Made by a program: the position numbers and the translations under genes. Positions 19,698-28,114 of a DNA stretch of 64,000 nucleotides are shown piece by piece (the first letter of the stretch is position 1; every line of letters starts with the position of its first letter). Source of the DNA: CAYNLG01 sp964397995 (GTDB lineage: Bacteria > Planctomycetota > Phycisphaerae > FEN-1346). The notes beneath the pieces are model-generated. The model made no database searches. It saw only the letters and a program-made list of their open reading frames with translations, and was not told the origin of the DNA. The DNA lies in assembly GCA_964397995.1 (NCBI GenBank), contig CAYNLG010000005.1, positions 1-64,000 of the forward strand, written 5' to 3'.

Positions 19698-19934
19698 GGT
19701 CACCTCCGCTTCCCCGTGAATGCGTCTCGCCCGTACCAGTCTACGCGGAAGGGGTGACAGGCATGGTCATAGCGGGATGCGTGTTAGGCGTTTGGTAGGG
19801 ATGACGGGCGTGGTCGCACCCCCAGCATCCGGGGCCGCACGGGGGGGCCGGCCGTCTCGGTGGGGGAAAGAAGAATTGTGGAATGCGGCAGGAATTCCGT
19901 GAAGAGGCCCCGGCCGCACAGGGCTCGCGGGGGA

Positions 19935-20975
19935 TCAGCCCGGCCGCACGGCCGGCCCATGCGGCCGGCGGGCGCACGCGGCGGCGTCCTTGCCGGCGTA
20001 GGTGTCGCATGCGGTACAGATCTCGTCACGCATCTCCAGGCGGAAGACCGCCGGCTTCAGCACCACCGCGTGCCGCCCGTACCCGAGCAGCCACCGCTTG
20101 AATTCCCGCGTGTCGGAGAGGCGGAACCGGGCCGTGACCGCCTTGCCCGTGTCCGTCACGATCTCCTGGCTCGGGTGCCACCGGTGCTCGCGGACGTTTG
20201 TCGCGGCCCATCCCGTGAAGCGGATCTCCAGCGTTTGCAGCGCCCCGGCCGCGAAGACCCCGAAGCTCCCGTCCACGTACGCCTGGAGCGAGAAGTCCGC
20301 CGGCCGCTCGAACCGCCGGTCCGTCGCCTGCACGGCCTGGACGCGCGAGACCTTCAGCGTCCGCACCTCCTCGTACGGCTCCAGGTATCCGACCGCGTAC
20401 AGGTTCGTCCCGAAGTGCACGAGGCCGTAGGGGTGGAACGCGGCCGTCCACTCGCGGCCCTTGCTGGCGGAGTGGTAGCGGACGCGGCAGACGCGCCCGG
20501 CGAGGATGGCCTGGTTGAGCGCCCGGATTTCGGCGGCCACGCCCGAGTAGTCCGGGTGGGCCACGCTCTTGACGTGCAGCGTCTCTTCGAGGTCCTCGAA
20601 GTGGACGAGGGCGTCCTTGGGGAGCATCGCGCGGATCTTCTCGACGGCTTCGCCGGCCCCGTCGCCGAAGGGCGTTCCGGCCAAAGGCGCGAGCAACTCG
20701 CGCGCCAGGTACAGGCTGACCATCTCGGTCGGCGAGAGCATCAGTTCGCCCCGCTCCAGGAAGTGCGGCGCGAGCGTCCAGAACCGCTTGCCGTAGGCCC
20801 GGTCCTGGTGGGTGATCGGGAAGCCGACGTTCTGCAGGACGCGGAGGTCGCGCTGGACCTGGCGCTTGGAGCACCCGAGCCGGTCGGCGAGGTCGTCGGC
20901 GTGCAGGCCGCGCCGGTGGGTCTGGAGGGCCATCAGCAGGTTCCACTGGCGGACGAGCGGGCTGCCTCGGGGCAT
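19935..20975 (-). CDS. WYL-domain transcriptional regulator
   Basis: 346 residues. The ATG at 20975 follows GAAGGAG. The N-terminal winged helix is RQWNLLMALQTHRRGLHADD and LADRLGCSKRQVQRDLRVLQ (about 5-60), a DeoR-like HTH. The WYL core follows at about 150-215 (VRYHSASKGREWTAAFHPYG, LYAVGYLEPYEEVRTLKVSR), then the WCX C-terminal extension (LEIRFTGWAATNVREHRWHP). WYL domains bind nucleic acid or nucleotide ligands and control DNA-damage, defence or metabolic genes. The final residues are Arg/Pro-rich. It is divergent from the dockerin/PEP-CTERM gene with a 282-bp shared control region. Confidence 0.9.
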   Translation of the reverse strand: MPRGSPLVRQWNLLMALQTHRRGLHADDLADRLGCSKRQVQRDLRVLQNVGFPITHQDRAYGKRFWTLAPHFLERGELMLSPTEMVSLYLARELLAPLAGTPFGDGAGEAVEKIRAMLPKDALVHFEDLEETLHVKSVAHPDYSGVAAEIRALNQAILAGRVCRVRYHSASKGREWTAAFHPYGLVHFGTNLYAVGYLEPYEEVRTLKVSRVQAVQATDRRFERPADFSLQAYVDGSFGVFAAGALQTLEIRFTGWAATNVREHRWHPSQEIVTDTGKAVTARFRLSDTREFKRWLLGYGRHAVVLKPAVFRLEMRDEICTACDTYAGKDAAACARRPHGPAVRPG

Positions 20976-21120
20976 GCGGGGCTCCTTCGTGACGGGCGCG
21001 GCGCCGCGTTGCCTCGCGCCGCACAAAGTCCGATGCATATGAGACTGGATTCCTGCCCGCGGGGCAAGGGGATTCCACAGTCGGCCGGGGGACCGCTAGG
21101 GCCCGCTGCGCCCTTTTCAC

Positions 21121-21148
21121 TTGACTTCGTCGTCGTCTGTGTTACCTT
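21121..21148 (+). promoter_or_regulatory. putative promoter of the dockerin/PEP-CTERM gene
   Basis: TTGACT (21121-21126), 16-nt spacer, TACCTT (21143-21148). Just downstream an inverted repeat CGTGCC-N8-GGCACG (21158-21177) could be an operator for the divergent WYL protein. That is a guess from position only. Confidence 0.35.
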
Positions 21149-21257
21149 TTGGCGAGACGTGCCACATTGGGGGCACGCATCCGGGGGAGTTCGAGGGGGC
21201 CGCAAGAAGTCCGCACGGGGGCACCGGCGGGACGGGCGGCCACGTGGAGGGGATTCA

Positions 21258-22787
21258 ATGCGCCGTGCCTGCCTGTTTTCCACGAGTTGTCCGGCCGTCG
21301 TCGCGGCCGCCGCTGTCGTTACATGGGCCCTTGCGGTTGCCGCACCGGCCGCGGTCCATGACGTCGCCATCTGGGACCTGAACGCGGTCGACGCCGACGG
21401 ACGGGGGACGCACCCGCTCGTCGGGACCGAGGAGCAGGTCCGGTTCACGGGCGTCGTCCTGAACGCCCCGGCCGACATGCTGAACCCGGGCGCGCCCGGA
21501 CCGATGGGGGCCGACGCCTGGCAGGTCTACGTGCAGGCCCTGCCCGAGGCGGGCCAGCCGCAGCCCGGCGGCATTGCCGTCTTTGCCGCGTCACCCTACT
21601 ATGCCGGGACGCCCTATTCCTGGCCGCGCTACCCGACGGACTTCGCCCCCGGCGACGTCGTCGAGGTCGTCGGCTACGTCGGCGACTACAACGGCAAGGT
21701 CAACCTGAACGAGCGGCACGACCCGTGGTACGGGTTCCAGGTCACGCACGTCGAGGACGGCGGCGTGCCGGTGAACGTCGGGTTGCCCGCGCCCTTCGAG
21801 CTTCCCGACGTGGCGGCGTGCATCGCGTTCGACCCGACCCGCGCGGCGGGCGGCGAGCGGTATCAGGGCCAGTGGTGCACGCTCCGCGGGGTGCATATCG
21901 CGGGCGGCACGTGGGGCGACGGCCAGACGGTCGCCCTGGCCGACGGCTCGACCTTGCCCGGGGGCGGCCAGGCCACGATCGATTGCGTCCTTGGCTACAG
22001 CGGCTTCTTCGGCACCGGGGCCGCCGGCGACTTCAGCCAGTACGCGGCCCCGACCGGCCTCTTCAACGTTACCGCTCTCTTCGACCAGGAAGATGTCGAC
22101 GGCGACGGCGACGGTGTCTACGACGCTGGCTACCGGGTGTGGCCGCTTCAGCGGAGCCAGCTCCAGCTCTGGGGTGATGCCAACCTTGATATGTACGTCG
22201 ACCTCGTGGACGTCGGCACCGTCTACGACCGCTACACCGGCGCCGACACGCCTCCGGCGCGCGCCTGGGCCGACGGCGATTTCGACGGAGACGCCGACGT
22301 TGATCTCGTTGACGTGGGCGCGCTTCTGGCCAACTGGACCGGCGCCCCGACCGCCGTCCAGGCCCTGGCGGCGGCGGACCCGGGGGCGGCATGCGGCACG
22401 TACGACGCGGTGACCGGCGAGGTCGTCCTGAGCGCCGCCGGCATCGAGTACCTGCGCATCGACGGCCCGGGCCTCCTGACCGGCGACGCCCCCGCCTGGG
22501 ACGCCGTCCTCACGGGCGGCTACTACGCCGACGGCTGCGACGACTGGACGGGCTTCTGGGCCCTGAACAACGCACAGACCTTTACCGACGCGGCCGTGGG
22601 TGCTATCGCGGTGCCGGGCCTGACCGAGGGGGACCTGGTGCTCGTCTACCAGGCGGGGCTGGCCACCGGCCAGGTCACGGTGCCGCTTGCCGTTGTCCCG
22701 GAACCCGCGACGGCGGTGCTGGCCGCGCTCGGGGCCGCGGCGCTCGTCCGCCGGCGCACCGCTCGGCCGCACGCAAGAGGAGCCTGA
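21258..22787 (+). CDS. secreted dockerin-repeat protein with PEP-CTERM anchor
   Basis: 509 residues from the ATG at 21258 (GTGGAGGGG upstream). Signal peptide MRRACLFSTSCPAVVAAAAV and following residues, cleavage near APAAVHD. The middle is a beta-rich domain with an OB-like segment (TDFAPGDVVEVVGYVGDYNG). Two dockerin type I calcium loops follow: GDANLDMYVDLVDVGTVYDR and GDFDGDADVDLVDVGALLAN (about 310-355). The C-terminus is VVPEPATAVLAALGAAALVR then RRR, a PEP-CTERM sorting signal cut by an exosortase. No exosortase gene is in the window. It is probably an outer-surface protein. A cupin gene starts 2 nt after the stop. Confidence 0.88.
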   Translation: MRRACLFSTSCPAVVAAAAVVTWALAVAAPAAVHDVAIWDLNAVDADGRGTHPLVGTEEQVRFTGVVLNAPADMLNPGAPGPMGADAWQVYVQALPEAGQPQPGGIAVFAASPYYAGTPYSWPRYPTDFAPGDVVEVVGYVGDYNGKVNLNERHDPWYGFQVTHVEDGGVPVNVGLPAPFELPDVAACIAFDPTRAAGGERYQGQWCTLRGVHIAGGTWGDGQTVALADGSTLPGGGQATIDCVLGYSGFFGTGAAGDFSQYAAPTGLFNVTALFDQEDVDGDGDGVYDAGYRVWPLQRSQLQLWGDANLDMYVDLVDVGTVYDRYTGADTPPARAWADGDFDGDADVDLVDVGALLANWTGAPTAVQALAAADPGAACGTYDAVTGEVVLSAAGIEYLRIDGPGLLTGDAPAWDAVLTGGYYADGCDDWTGFWALNNAQTFTDAAVGAIAVPGLTEGDLVLVYQAGLATGQVTVPLAVVPEPATAVLAALGAAALVRRRTARPHARGA

Positions 22788-22788
22788 C

Positions 22789-23136
22789 GTGACCGATTCC
22801 GTCTCCGACGTCGGCCCGCGCCGCCTCTCGTACCTCGGCGAGGGCCTCCACATCCCGTTGCTCGAAGGGCCTCCCGGGACACGCGGCATGCGAAGCGGCC
22901 GCGTCGAACTGAAAGCCGGGGAGGACTGCGGCGAGCACACGACCGGGGCCCACGAGGAGATCGTCATCGTCCTCGAAGGCCGGGGCCAGGCGGTGGCCGC
23001 CGGGCGCGACCCGCTCCCCCTGGAGGCCGGCCAGGCCGTCTACGTTCCGCCGCACACGACCCACAACATGCGGAACGTCGACGCGCCCGTCTTCCGGTAC
23101 ATTTATGTGGTCGCGCCGGTGGCCGAGGCGGACTGA
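22789..23136 (+). CDS. cupin-domain protein
   Basis: 115 residues from a GTG at 22789 with AGAGGAG 6 nt upstream. A single small beta barrel. The first cupin motif is CGEHTTGAHEEIVIVLEGRG (His, His, Glu) and the second is AVYVPPHTTHNMRNV (His), enough for one metal ion. It is two nucleotides after the PEP-CTERM gene and two before the pseudopilin gene, so likely co-transcribed. The substrate is unknown. It could be a sugar isomerase or a sensing protein. Confidence 0.85.
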   Translation: MTDSVSDVGPRRLSYLGEGLHIPLLEGPPGTRGMRSGRVELKAGEDCGEHTTGAHEEIVIVLEGRGQAVAAGRDPLPLEAGQAVYVPPHTTHNMRNVDAPVFRYIYVVAPVAEAD

Positions 23137-23138
23137 TC

Positions 23139-23792
23139 ATGGGCCGCGCGGCCACAGGACCGAGGGCGCTCTGCCCGGGGCGGCCGGCCCGGGGCGGCTT
23201 CACGCTGCCGGAGTTGCTCGTGGTGGCGGCCATCGTGCTGGTGCTGCTGGCGCTCAGCGCCTCGGCCCTGAACAACGCGATTCTGACGGCCCAGATCACC
23301 GAGGCCCGCCACGACCTCCGCCAGGTGCAACTCGGCCTCTACGACTATTGGTGCTTCCACCAAGCCTACCCGCCGACGCGGAAGTACTGCCTGACGGCGA
23401 AGCGGGCCCTCGATTGCTGCCTCCCGCCGGAACTGTGGGAGGAGGGGTTCCTGGAGGGGCCCGTCTACGACGTCTTCAACGAGGGGCAGACGTACCGGTA
23501 CACGGCCATCGGGCCGTACCGGTTCAACGACGGCCCGCCCGGCGGCATGCTGCGGTACTACGTGCCGGCGGACTTTCCGAAGCCGACGGGGGCCCTGGTC
23601 GGCACGGTCGACCCGAAGACGGCACCGGCCAGCGTGTTCCTGTGGAGCGCGGGGCCGGGCGGGCCGCCCGTCACGGTCTGCTACAGCGCCGACGGGGTGC
23701 GGCCGGAGAACCCGGCCCACTGGTACCCGGCGCAGGCGAACGGGATTCTCTGCTACTACTTCGGCGACGGGGCCTGGCGGTATTCCTACTGA
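23139..23792 (+). CDS. type II secretion/prepilin-like protein
   Basis: 217 residues. The prepilin peptidase site is ARGG|FTLPELLVVAAIVLVLL, with Glu at mature position 5 and a 20-residue hydrophobic stalk. The globular part contains CC and several aromatic clusters (YYVPADFPKPTGALVG) and ends WRYSY. Such single pseudopilins without the rest of a secretion machine are common in planctomycetes. The stop codon lies inside the stem of a hairpin shared with the convergent permease gene. Confidence 0.85.
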   Translation: MGRAATGPRALCPGRPARGGFTLPELLVVAAIVLVLLALSASALNNAILTAQITEARHDLRQVQLGLYDYWCFHQAYPPTRKYCLTAKRALDCCLPPELWEEGFLEGPVYDVFNEGQTYRYTAIGPYRFNDGPPGGMLRYYVPADFPKPTGALVGTVDPKTAPASVFLWSAGPGGPPVTVCYSADGVRPENPAHWYPAQANGILCYYFGDGAWRYSY

Positions 23793-23807
23793 GCCGCCCG
23801 GCTCAGT
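23788..23807. terminator. bidirectional hairpin holding two stop codons
   Basis: ACTGAGCC (23788-23795), loop gccc, GGCTCAGT (23800-23807). The TGA of the pseudopilin gene (23790-23792) and the TGA of the convergent permease gene (23803-23805) are in opposite arms of the same stem. The 8-bp stem is perfect. There is no T tract on either side. Confidence 0.6.
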
Positions 23808-24633
23808 CCGCGGCCGGCCGCCGCCGCAGCCGCGCGACCCCCGCGGCCCCCCCCACCAAGGCTGAGCTGAGGATGACGATCATCGCGCCGGTCGGGAGGT
23901 CGAAGAGGGCGGCGATGAGGAACCCGCCGACGCCGGAGACCGCGCCGAGCCCGGCCGAGAGGGCGAGGGCGCGGCCGTGGCCGCGCACGAGCTGGAACGC
24001 TGCCGCCGCCGGGTTCACCATCAGGCTGTAGATCATCAGGCCGCCCACCGTCTGGAAGTTGACCGTAAGGACGGCACTGGTAAGGAGCAGGAAGGCGGTC
24101 CAGACGGCCGTAACGTGGATGCCGGCCGCCTCGGCATGGGCCCGCGAGAAGAGGATCGCCCGCATCTCCTTGGCGAAGAGGGCGAGGAAGGCGACCGTCG
24201 CCGCCGCCACCGCCGCCATCAGGGCCACGTCGCTCCAGCGGCAGAAGTTGAGGCTGCCCCAAAGGAGGTTCCGGACAGCGTTGTCGCTGCGGCCCAGGAC
24301 CGGGTACAGGCCGATACCGAGGAACGCCAGGCCCATGCTCAGGCCGAAGAGGACGCCGATCAGGACGTTCGTATCGGCGCGGAGCCGTTCGGGGTCCATC
24401 AGGCCGAGTGCCAGGGCCGTCGCGCCGGCCCCCGCGAGCGCCGGCGCCAGCAGGGCCGCGCCCTCGAGCCCCGCCAGCCCGCCGAAGACGGCCCCGGCCA
24501 GGGCCGCGTGCGCGACGCATACCCCCAGGAACGGAATCCGCATGCCGACGACATAGGTGCCAAGGAGCCCCGTCGAGGCCCCGGCGATCGCGCCGCCTAC
24601 CATGACCGGGGCGAAGTAGGCTAGGTCGATCAC
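23803..24633 (-). CDS. metal ABC transporter permease (ZnuB/MntB-like)
   Basis: 276 residues, about eight hydrophobic helices (for example MVGGAIAGASTGLLGTYVVG, LLTSAVLTVNFQTVGGLMIY, ALSAGLGAVSGVGGFLIAAL). This is the ABC-3 inner-membrane permease family for zinc or manganese uptake. The GTG start at 24633 overlaps the stop of the ATPase gene by 4 nt (GTGA). It is the last gene of a three-gene operon transcribed leftward. Metal specificity cannot be read from the sequence. No Zur or MntR box was recognised. Confidence 0.88.
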   Translation of the reverse strand: MIDLAYFAPVMVGGAIAGASTGLLGTYVVGMRIPFLGVCVAHAALAGAVFGGLAGLEGAALLAPALAGAGATALALGLMDPERLRADTNVLIGVLFGLSMGLAFLGIGLYPVLGRSDNAVRNLLWGSLNFCRWSDVALMAAVAAATVAFLALFAKEMRAILFSRAHAEAAGIHVTAVWTAFLLLTSAVLTVNFQTVGGLMIYSLMVNPAAAAFQLVRGHGRALALSAGLGAVSGVGGFLIAALFDLPTGAMIVILSSALVGGAAGVARLRRRPAAD

Positions 24634-25436
24634 GCCCCGACCTCCCCGCCGCCCGGCACCACCGCCAGGCGGCCACCCCGGCGGACGACGTCGAGCCCCG
24701 GGCCGTAGAGCGACGCCACGCGCTCGGGCGTGAGCACCTGGGCCGGGGGGCCGTCGGCAAGCGGGCGCCCGTCGGCCAGGAGCAGCACCCGTCGGCACGC
24801 GGGCGGCAGGGCCGCCAGTTCGTGGCACACGAGGAGCACCGTGACGTCGGTCTCGCGGAACAGGGTCTCCAGGAGGGCGACGAGCCGTTCCCGCCACCCT
24901 AGGTCCAGATTGGCCGTCGGCTCGTCCAGCGCGAGCAGCTCCGGTTCCTGGACCATGGCCCGGGCGAGAAGGGTCTTGCGTTGCTCGCCGCCCGAGAGGT
25001 CGCCGTAAGCGGCCCGCGCGAGCGGTTCGAGGCCCAGCCGCTCGATCCAGGCGTCCACCCGGCGCCAGTCCTCTCGCCGAAGCGGCCGGAGCAGTCCGGC
25101 GAGGCCCGTCCGCCCGATGGCCACCACCTCGCGGACTGTCAGGGGCATCTCGGTCCGCGCGGCAAGCCCCTGGGGCACGTACCCGATTCGCCGCCGCCAC
25201 CGGGCCCGGGCGCCCGGCCCGAGCGTTGACGGGGTGCTCCCCAGCACGGTGGCGCGGCCCGCCGCCGGCCGCATCTTGCCCAGGCAGGCCCGGAGCAGTG
25301 TGCTCTTGCCGGCGCCGTTGGGGCCGAGGATGGCCGCAACCTCGCCGGGGGCGACGCACCAGCGGTCGAGAGCGAGGATCGTGCGCCCTCCGGCCTCCAC
25401 GCGCAGCCCCGCAACGTCGACGGCCGCCTTGGTCAT
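24630..25436 (-). CDS. metal ABC transporter ATP-binding protein (ZnuC-like)
   Basis: 268 residues. Walker A GPNGAGKST (about 38-46), Q loop YVPQG, signature LSGGEQRKTLLAR, Walker B ELLALDEPTANLDL, H-loop VCHELA. This is the energy-supplying subunit of the adjacent metal importer. It overlaps by 4 nt with the genes on both sides, so the three are translationally coupled. Confidence 0.92.
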   Translation of the reverse strand: MTKAAVDVAGLRVEAGGRTILALDRWCVAPGEVAAILGPNGAGKSTLLRACLGKMRPAAGRATVLGSTPSTLGPGARARWRRRIGYVPQGLAARTEMPLTVREVVAIGRTGLAGLLRPLRREDWRRVDAWIERLGLEPLARAAYGDLSGGEQRKTLLARAMVQEPELLALDEPTANLDLGWRERLVALLETLFRETDVTVLLVCHELAALPPACRRVLLLADGRPLADGPPAQVLTPERVASLYGPGLDVVRRGGRLAVVPGGGEVGA

Positions 25437-26263
25437 GGGGCCGCCTCGACCAAAGCCCGGACGTTGGCCCGGACCATGGCGTCGAAGCCGGAGGCGGCCG
25501 CCTCGGCCGGGAAGTTGTCGAGCACCGCCACCCGGGCGTTCAGGCGGTCGGCCAGGGCGTCGGCGACGCGCCGCCCCTCCGGCCGGTTCGCAACGATGAG
25601 TGTGGCCGCGGCCTTCTCGCCGGCGGCGATGGCGCGGCTGATGTCGGCCGCCGTCGTGGTGTCCGACGCCGTGAAGGTGGTGGCCACCTCCAAGCCGAGC
25701 CAGCGGCAGAAGGCTGCCTGGTGTTCACTCGCGACGACCCCCCGCCCGGCGAGACGCCCCGCGCGGGCTTCGTTACGGGCGTCAAAGCCAAGGCGCGCCA
25801 TCCGCTCCCGGATGGCGCGGAGCCGGGCGTTTACGTCGAACGCTTCGGCCGGGCCCGTCTCGGCGAGGGCCGCGGCCGTTTGCTCGCAGACGCCGACGTA
25901 GGTTGCCGGCAGGGCCATGCCCTCGGCCACTGTCACGGCGCGGATCGCCGGCCCGCCCTCGGCGGCGCCGCCGATCTTGGCGTCGAGCGATTCCTGGAAG
26001 CCGAACCGCAGGAGAAGCCGGCAACGGCGGAGCGCCTGGACCTGGCTCGGACGCAGGTCGAAATGTCCCGGGCACATGCCGGGCGGGGCGAGGGCCAGGA
26101 CGGGCGTGGCGTCGCCCGCCACATCCTTGACCGCGCACGCCAAGTACGTACTGGTGACGGCGACGTCCGGGGCCGCGGCCGGCGGCTCGGGTTCGCCGCC
26201 GCACCCGGCTGCCAGTGCGGCCAGCGCCACAAGCCCGGCGCGCCATCGCCGGATGGGATGCAT
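25433..26263 (-). CDS. metal ABC transporter substrate-binding lipoprotein (ZnuA-like)
   Basis: 276 residues. Lipoprotein signal MHPIRRWRAGLVALAALAAG with Cys next, followed by an acidic/proline linker. Cluster A-I fold: GHFDLRPSQVQALRRC gives the first His ligand and VVASEHQAAFCRWLGLEV the second. The conserved TAADISRAI segment lies near the third position. There is no His-rich loop, so high-affinity zinc specificity is not assured. It is the first gene of the importer operon. A 37-bp tandem repeat lies about 40 nt upstream of its start. Confidence 0.88.
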   Translation of the reverse strand: MHPIRRWRAGLVALAALAAGCGGEPEPPAAAPDVAVTSTYLACAVKDVAGDATPVLALAPPGMCPGHFDLRPSQVQALRRCRLLLRFGFQESLDAKIGGAAEGGPAIRAVTVAEGMALPATYVGVCEQTAAALAETGPAEAFDVNARLRAIRERMARLGFDARNEARAGRLAGRGVVASEHQAAFCRWLGLEVATTFTASDTTTAADISRAIAAGEKAAATLIVANRPEGRRVADALADRLNARVAVLDNFPAEAAASGFDAMVRANVRALVEAAP

Positions 26264-26305
26264 GGGCCACCTCCGCTGATGGGTAGCACGGAACCGGGAA
26301 ACGTA

Positions 26306-26379
26306 CTACCGCGCCGCACGCGCCGAAGAAAGGAGAAACCGTCTACCGCGCCGCACGCGCCGAAGAAAGGAGAAACCGT
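26306..26379. repeat. perfect 37-bp tandem duplication
   Basis: Two identical 37-bp units, 26306-26342 and 26343-26379, each ending GAAGAAAGGAGAAACCGT. They lie between the divergent metal-importer operon and the PQQ-propeller gene and could contain control sites or simply be a replication-slippage copy. Confidence 0.85.
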
Positions 26380-26485
26380 CGGTCGCCCCGTTACCTGGTG
26401 TCAAGATGGGCGGCCCGTTTCCCCGAAGCGCACCGGCATCGGGGTGGTTCAAGGGACGGGCCTACTCGAACCGGAGGGATGCCGC

Positions 26486-28114
26486 ATGCGACGCGCAATC
26501 GTCCTCACGCTGGCTGCATCTGCCGCCGCATGGTTCGTGATACCGGCCGTGCCGACGCTGGCGGCCGACTGGCCATGTTACCTCGGCCCGACGGGCAATC
26601 ACGCGGCCGCGCCGTTCGACGGGCCGATGGTGGAGCGGTGGGCCGACGCCCGCGTCGCGTGGGTCAGCGACGAACCGATTCCCGACGGCATGTCCGGCGA
26701 CGGACGCGGGCCGCGCGGCGGGCGGTTCGCCGTCTCGGGTGGCTACGGCAGTCCCGTCATTGCCGCCGGCCGCGTCTACCTCCAGTACACCCTTCCGAGC
26801 GGCGACGTCGCCTCTGAGGAGCATGTCGCGAAGTACGGTGAGGCGACGCGGCCCAAGTTCCTGGTCGAGGCCGACGACGTCGTCCACGCCTTCGACGTTG
26901 CCACGGGGAAGACCGCTTGGAAGGCCGTCCGCCCGCGGACCGCGATGAACATGCAGGGCTTCACGAAGGGGGGTCCGTCGCTGACGTGCTGCGTGGCCGG
27001 CGGGCGCATCTTCGCCCACTCGTGCGGCGGGCGGGTCTTCGCCTTCGACGCGAAGACGGGCGACCTGGTCTGGGAGACGAAGACCGACCGGTACCCCTTC
27101 CAGGAGACGCTTCGCGCCTGGGCCGTCGAGCGGAAGCGCATCCCCGCGTACAACCGCGACTTCAAGACCAGCCCGGCCGTCATCGGCGGCGTCCTCGTGC
27201 TGAACGACCACCGCTACCACAAGACGATGGCCGCGAGCGGCTGGGAGTATTTCTATGACGAACCCTCGAACCTCCTGGCCCTCGACCCCGCGACGGGCGA
27301 GGAGCTGTGGCGGTTGCCGGGCGGCCTCTCGAACGGCGCGAATCCCGTCCCCTGGAAGGCCGGCGACACGTGGTGCGTCATCGCCAACGGCGGCTCCGGC
27401 GGCGGTATCCGGTGCATCGAGGTTCGCACCGGCCGCGTCCGCTGGACCGCTGCCTCGGGCGGCGGGCGGACGGTCTGCGTGGGTGGCGACATCCTTGTGG
27501 CCGACGGGGGCGAGGGCAAGAGCCGCTATCATGTCGGCTACCGCATGGCGCCTGACGGGGCGGAGGAAATCTGGCGACTGCCCGGCACCTACGGCAGCCC
27601 GTCGCACGCGTCGCCGGCCGTCGCGGGCGACCACTGGATCAGTGAGACGAAGCCGCGCGGCAAGCTGCTCTGGGTCGAACTCGCCACCGGCCGCATTGCC
27701 GACACCGCCCCGGCCGAGAAGGAGGGGCACTTCGGCTACTTCCCCCGCGTCATGGGCACGCGCGTCGTCTGCGGCGGGGCGGATACCGACCAGTTGCACC
27801 TCTACGCGGTCGGCCCGGACGGGCTGCGGCTGCTGGACGACGCCCGTATCCCGAACGCCTGGGGCTACGAGACAGGGGTGCTGCCGGCCCTGGCCGACGG
27901 GCGGATGGTTTTCCGCACGCACGACCGGCTCGTTTGCCTCGATCTGCGGAAGGGCGCGACCGCGGGGACACCTCTCGGCGAGACCGATCTGATGGCGAAG
28001 CCGGGCGAGGCGGAGGCCGCCGCCGAAGCGAAGCGCGGGACCGAACCGAAGGCCGGGCCGACGGCCGAGCCCGGCATGCCGAAGCTCGATGACATCGGCG
28101 TGGAGCTCCGGTGA
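26486..28114 (+). CDS. secreted PQQ-like beta-propeller protein
   Basis: 542 residues from the ATG at 26486 (CCGGAGGG upstream). The open frame runs 420 codons further upstream but only as antisense of the metal operon. Signal peptide MRRAIVLTLAASAAAWFVIP..., cleavage near LAADWP. Repeated propeller blades end in AFDVATGKTAWKAVR, AFDAKTGDLVWETKTD, ALDPATGEELWRLPGG and EVRTGRVRWTAASGGG. The start DWPCYLGPTGNHAA resembles the planctomycete outer-membrane propeller family (DWPQFRGPxxxG). The tail is Ala/Glu/Lys rich. Probably a periplasmic or surface scaffold. No dehydrogenase catalytic residues are visible. Confidence 0.85.
   Translation: MRRAIVLTLAASAAAWFVIPAVPTLAADWPCYLGPTGNHAAAPFDGPMVERWADARVAWVSDEPIPDGMSGDGRGPRGGRFAVSGGYGSPVIAAGRVYLQYTLPSGDVASEEHVAKYGEATRPKFLVEADDVVHAFDVATGKTAWKAVRPRTAMNMQGFTKGGPSLTCCVAGGRIFAHSCGGRVFAFDAKTGDLVWETKTDRYPFQETLRAWAVERKRIPAYNRDFKTSPAVIGGVLVLNDHRYHKTMAASGWEYFYDEPSNLLALDPATGEELWRLPGGLSNGANPVPWKAGDTWCVIANGGSGGGIRCIEVRTGRVRWTAASGGGRTVCVGGDILVADGGEGKSRYHVGYRMAPDGAEEIWRLPGTYGSPSHASPAVAGDHWISETKPRGKLLWVELATGRIADTAPAEKEGHFGYFPRVMGTRVVCGGADTDQLHLYAVGPDGLRLLDDARIPNAWGYETGVLPALADGRMVFRTHDRLVCLDLRKGATAGTPLGETDLMAKPGEAEAAAEAKRGTEPKAGPTAEPGMPKLDDIGVELR

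Noticed and set aside
26306..26379. CRISPR-like repeat
   Set aside because: The two 37-bp units are directly adjacent with no spacer and there are no cas genes.
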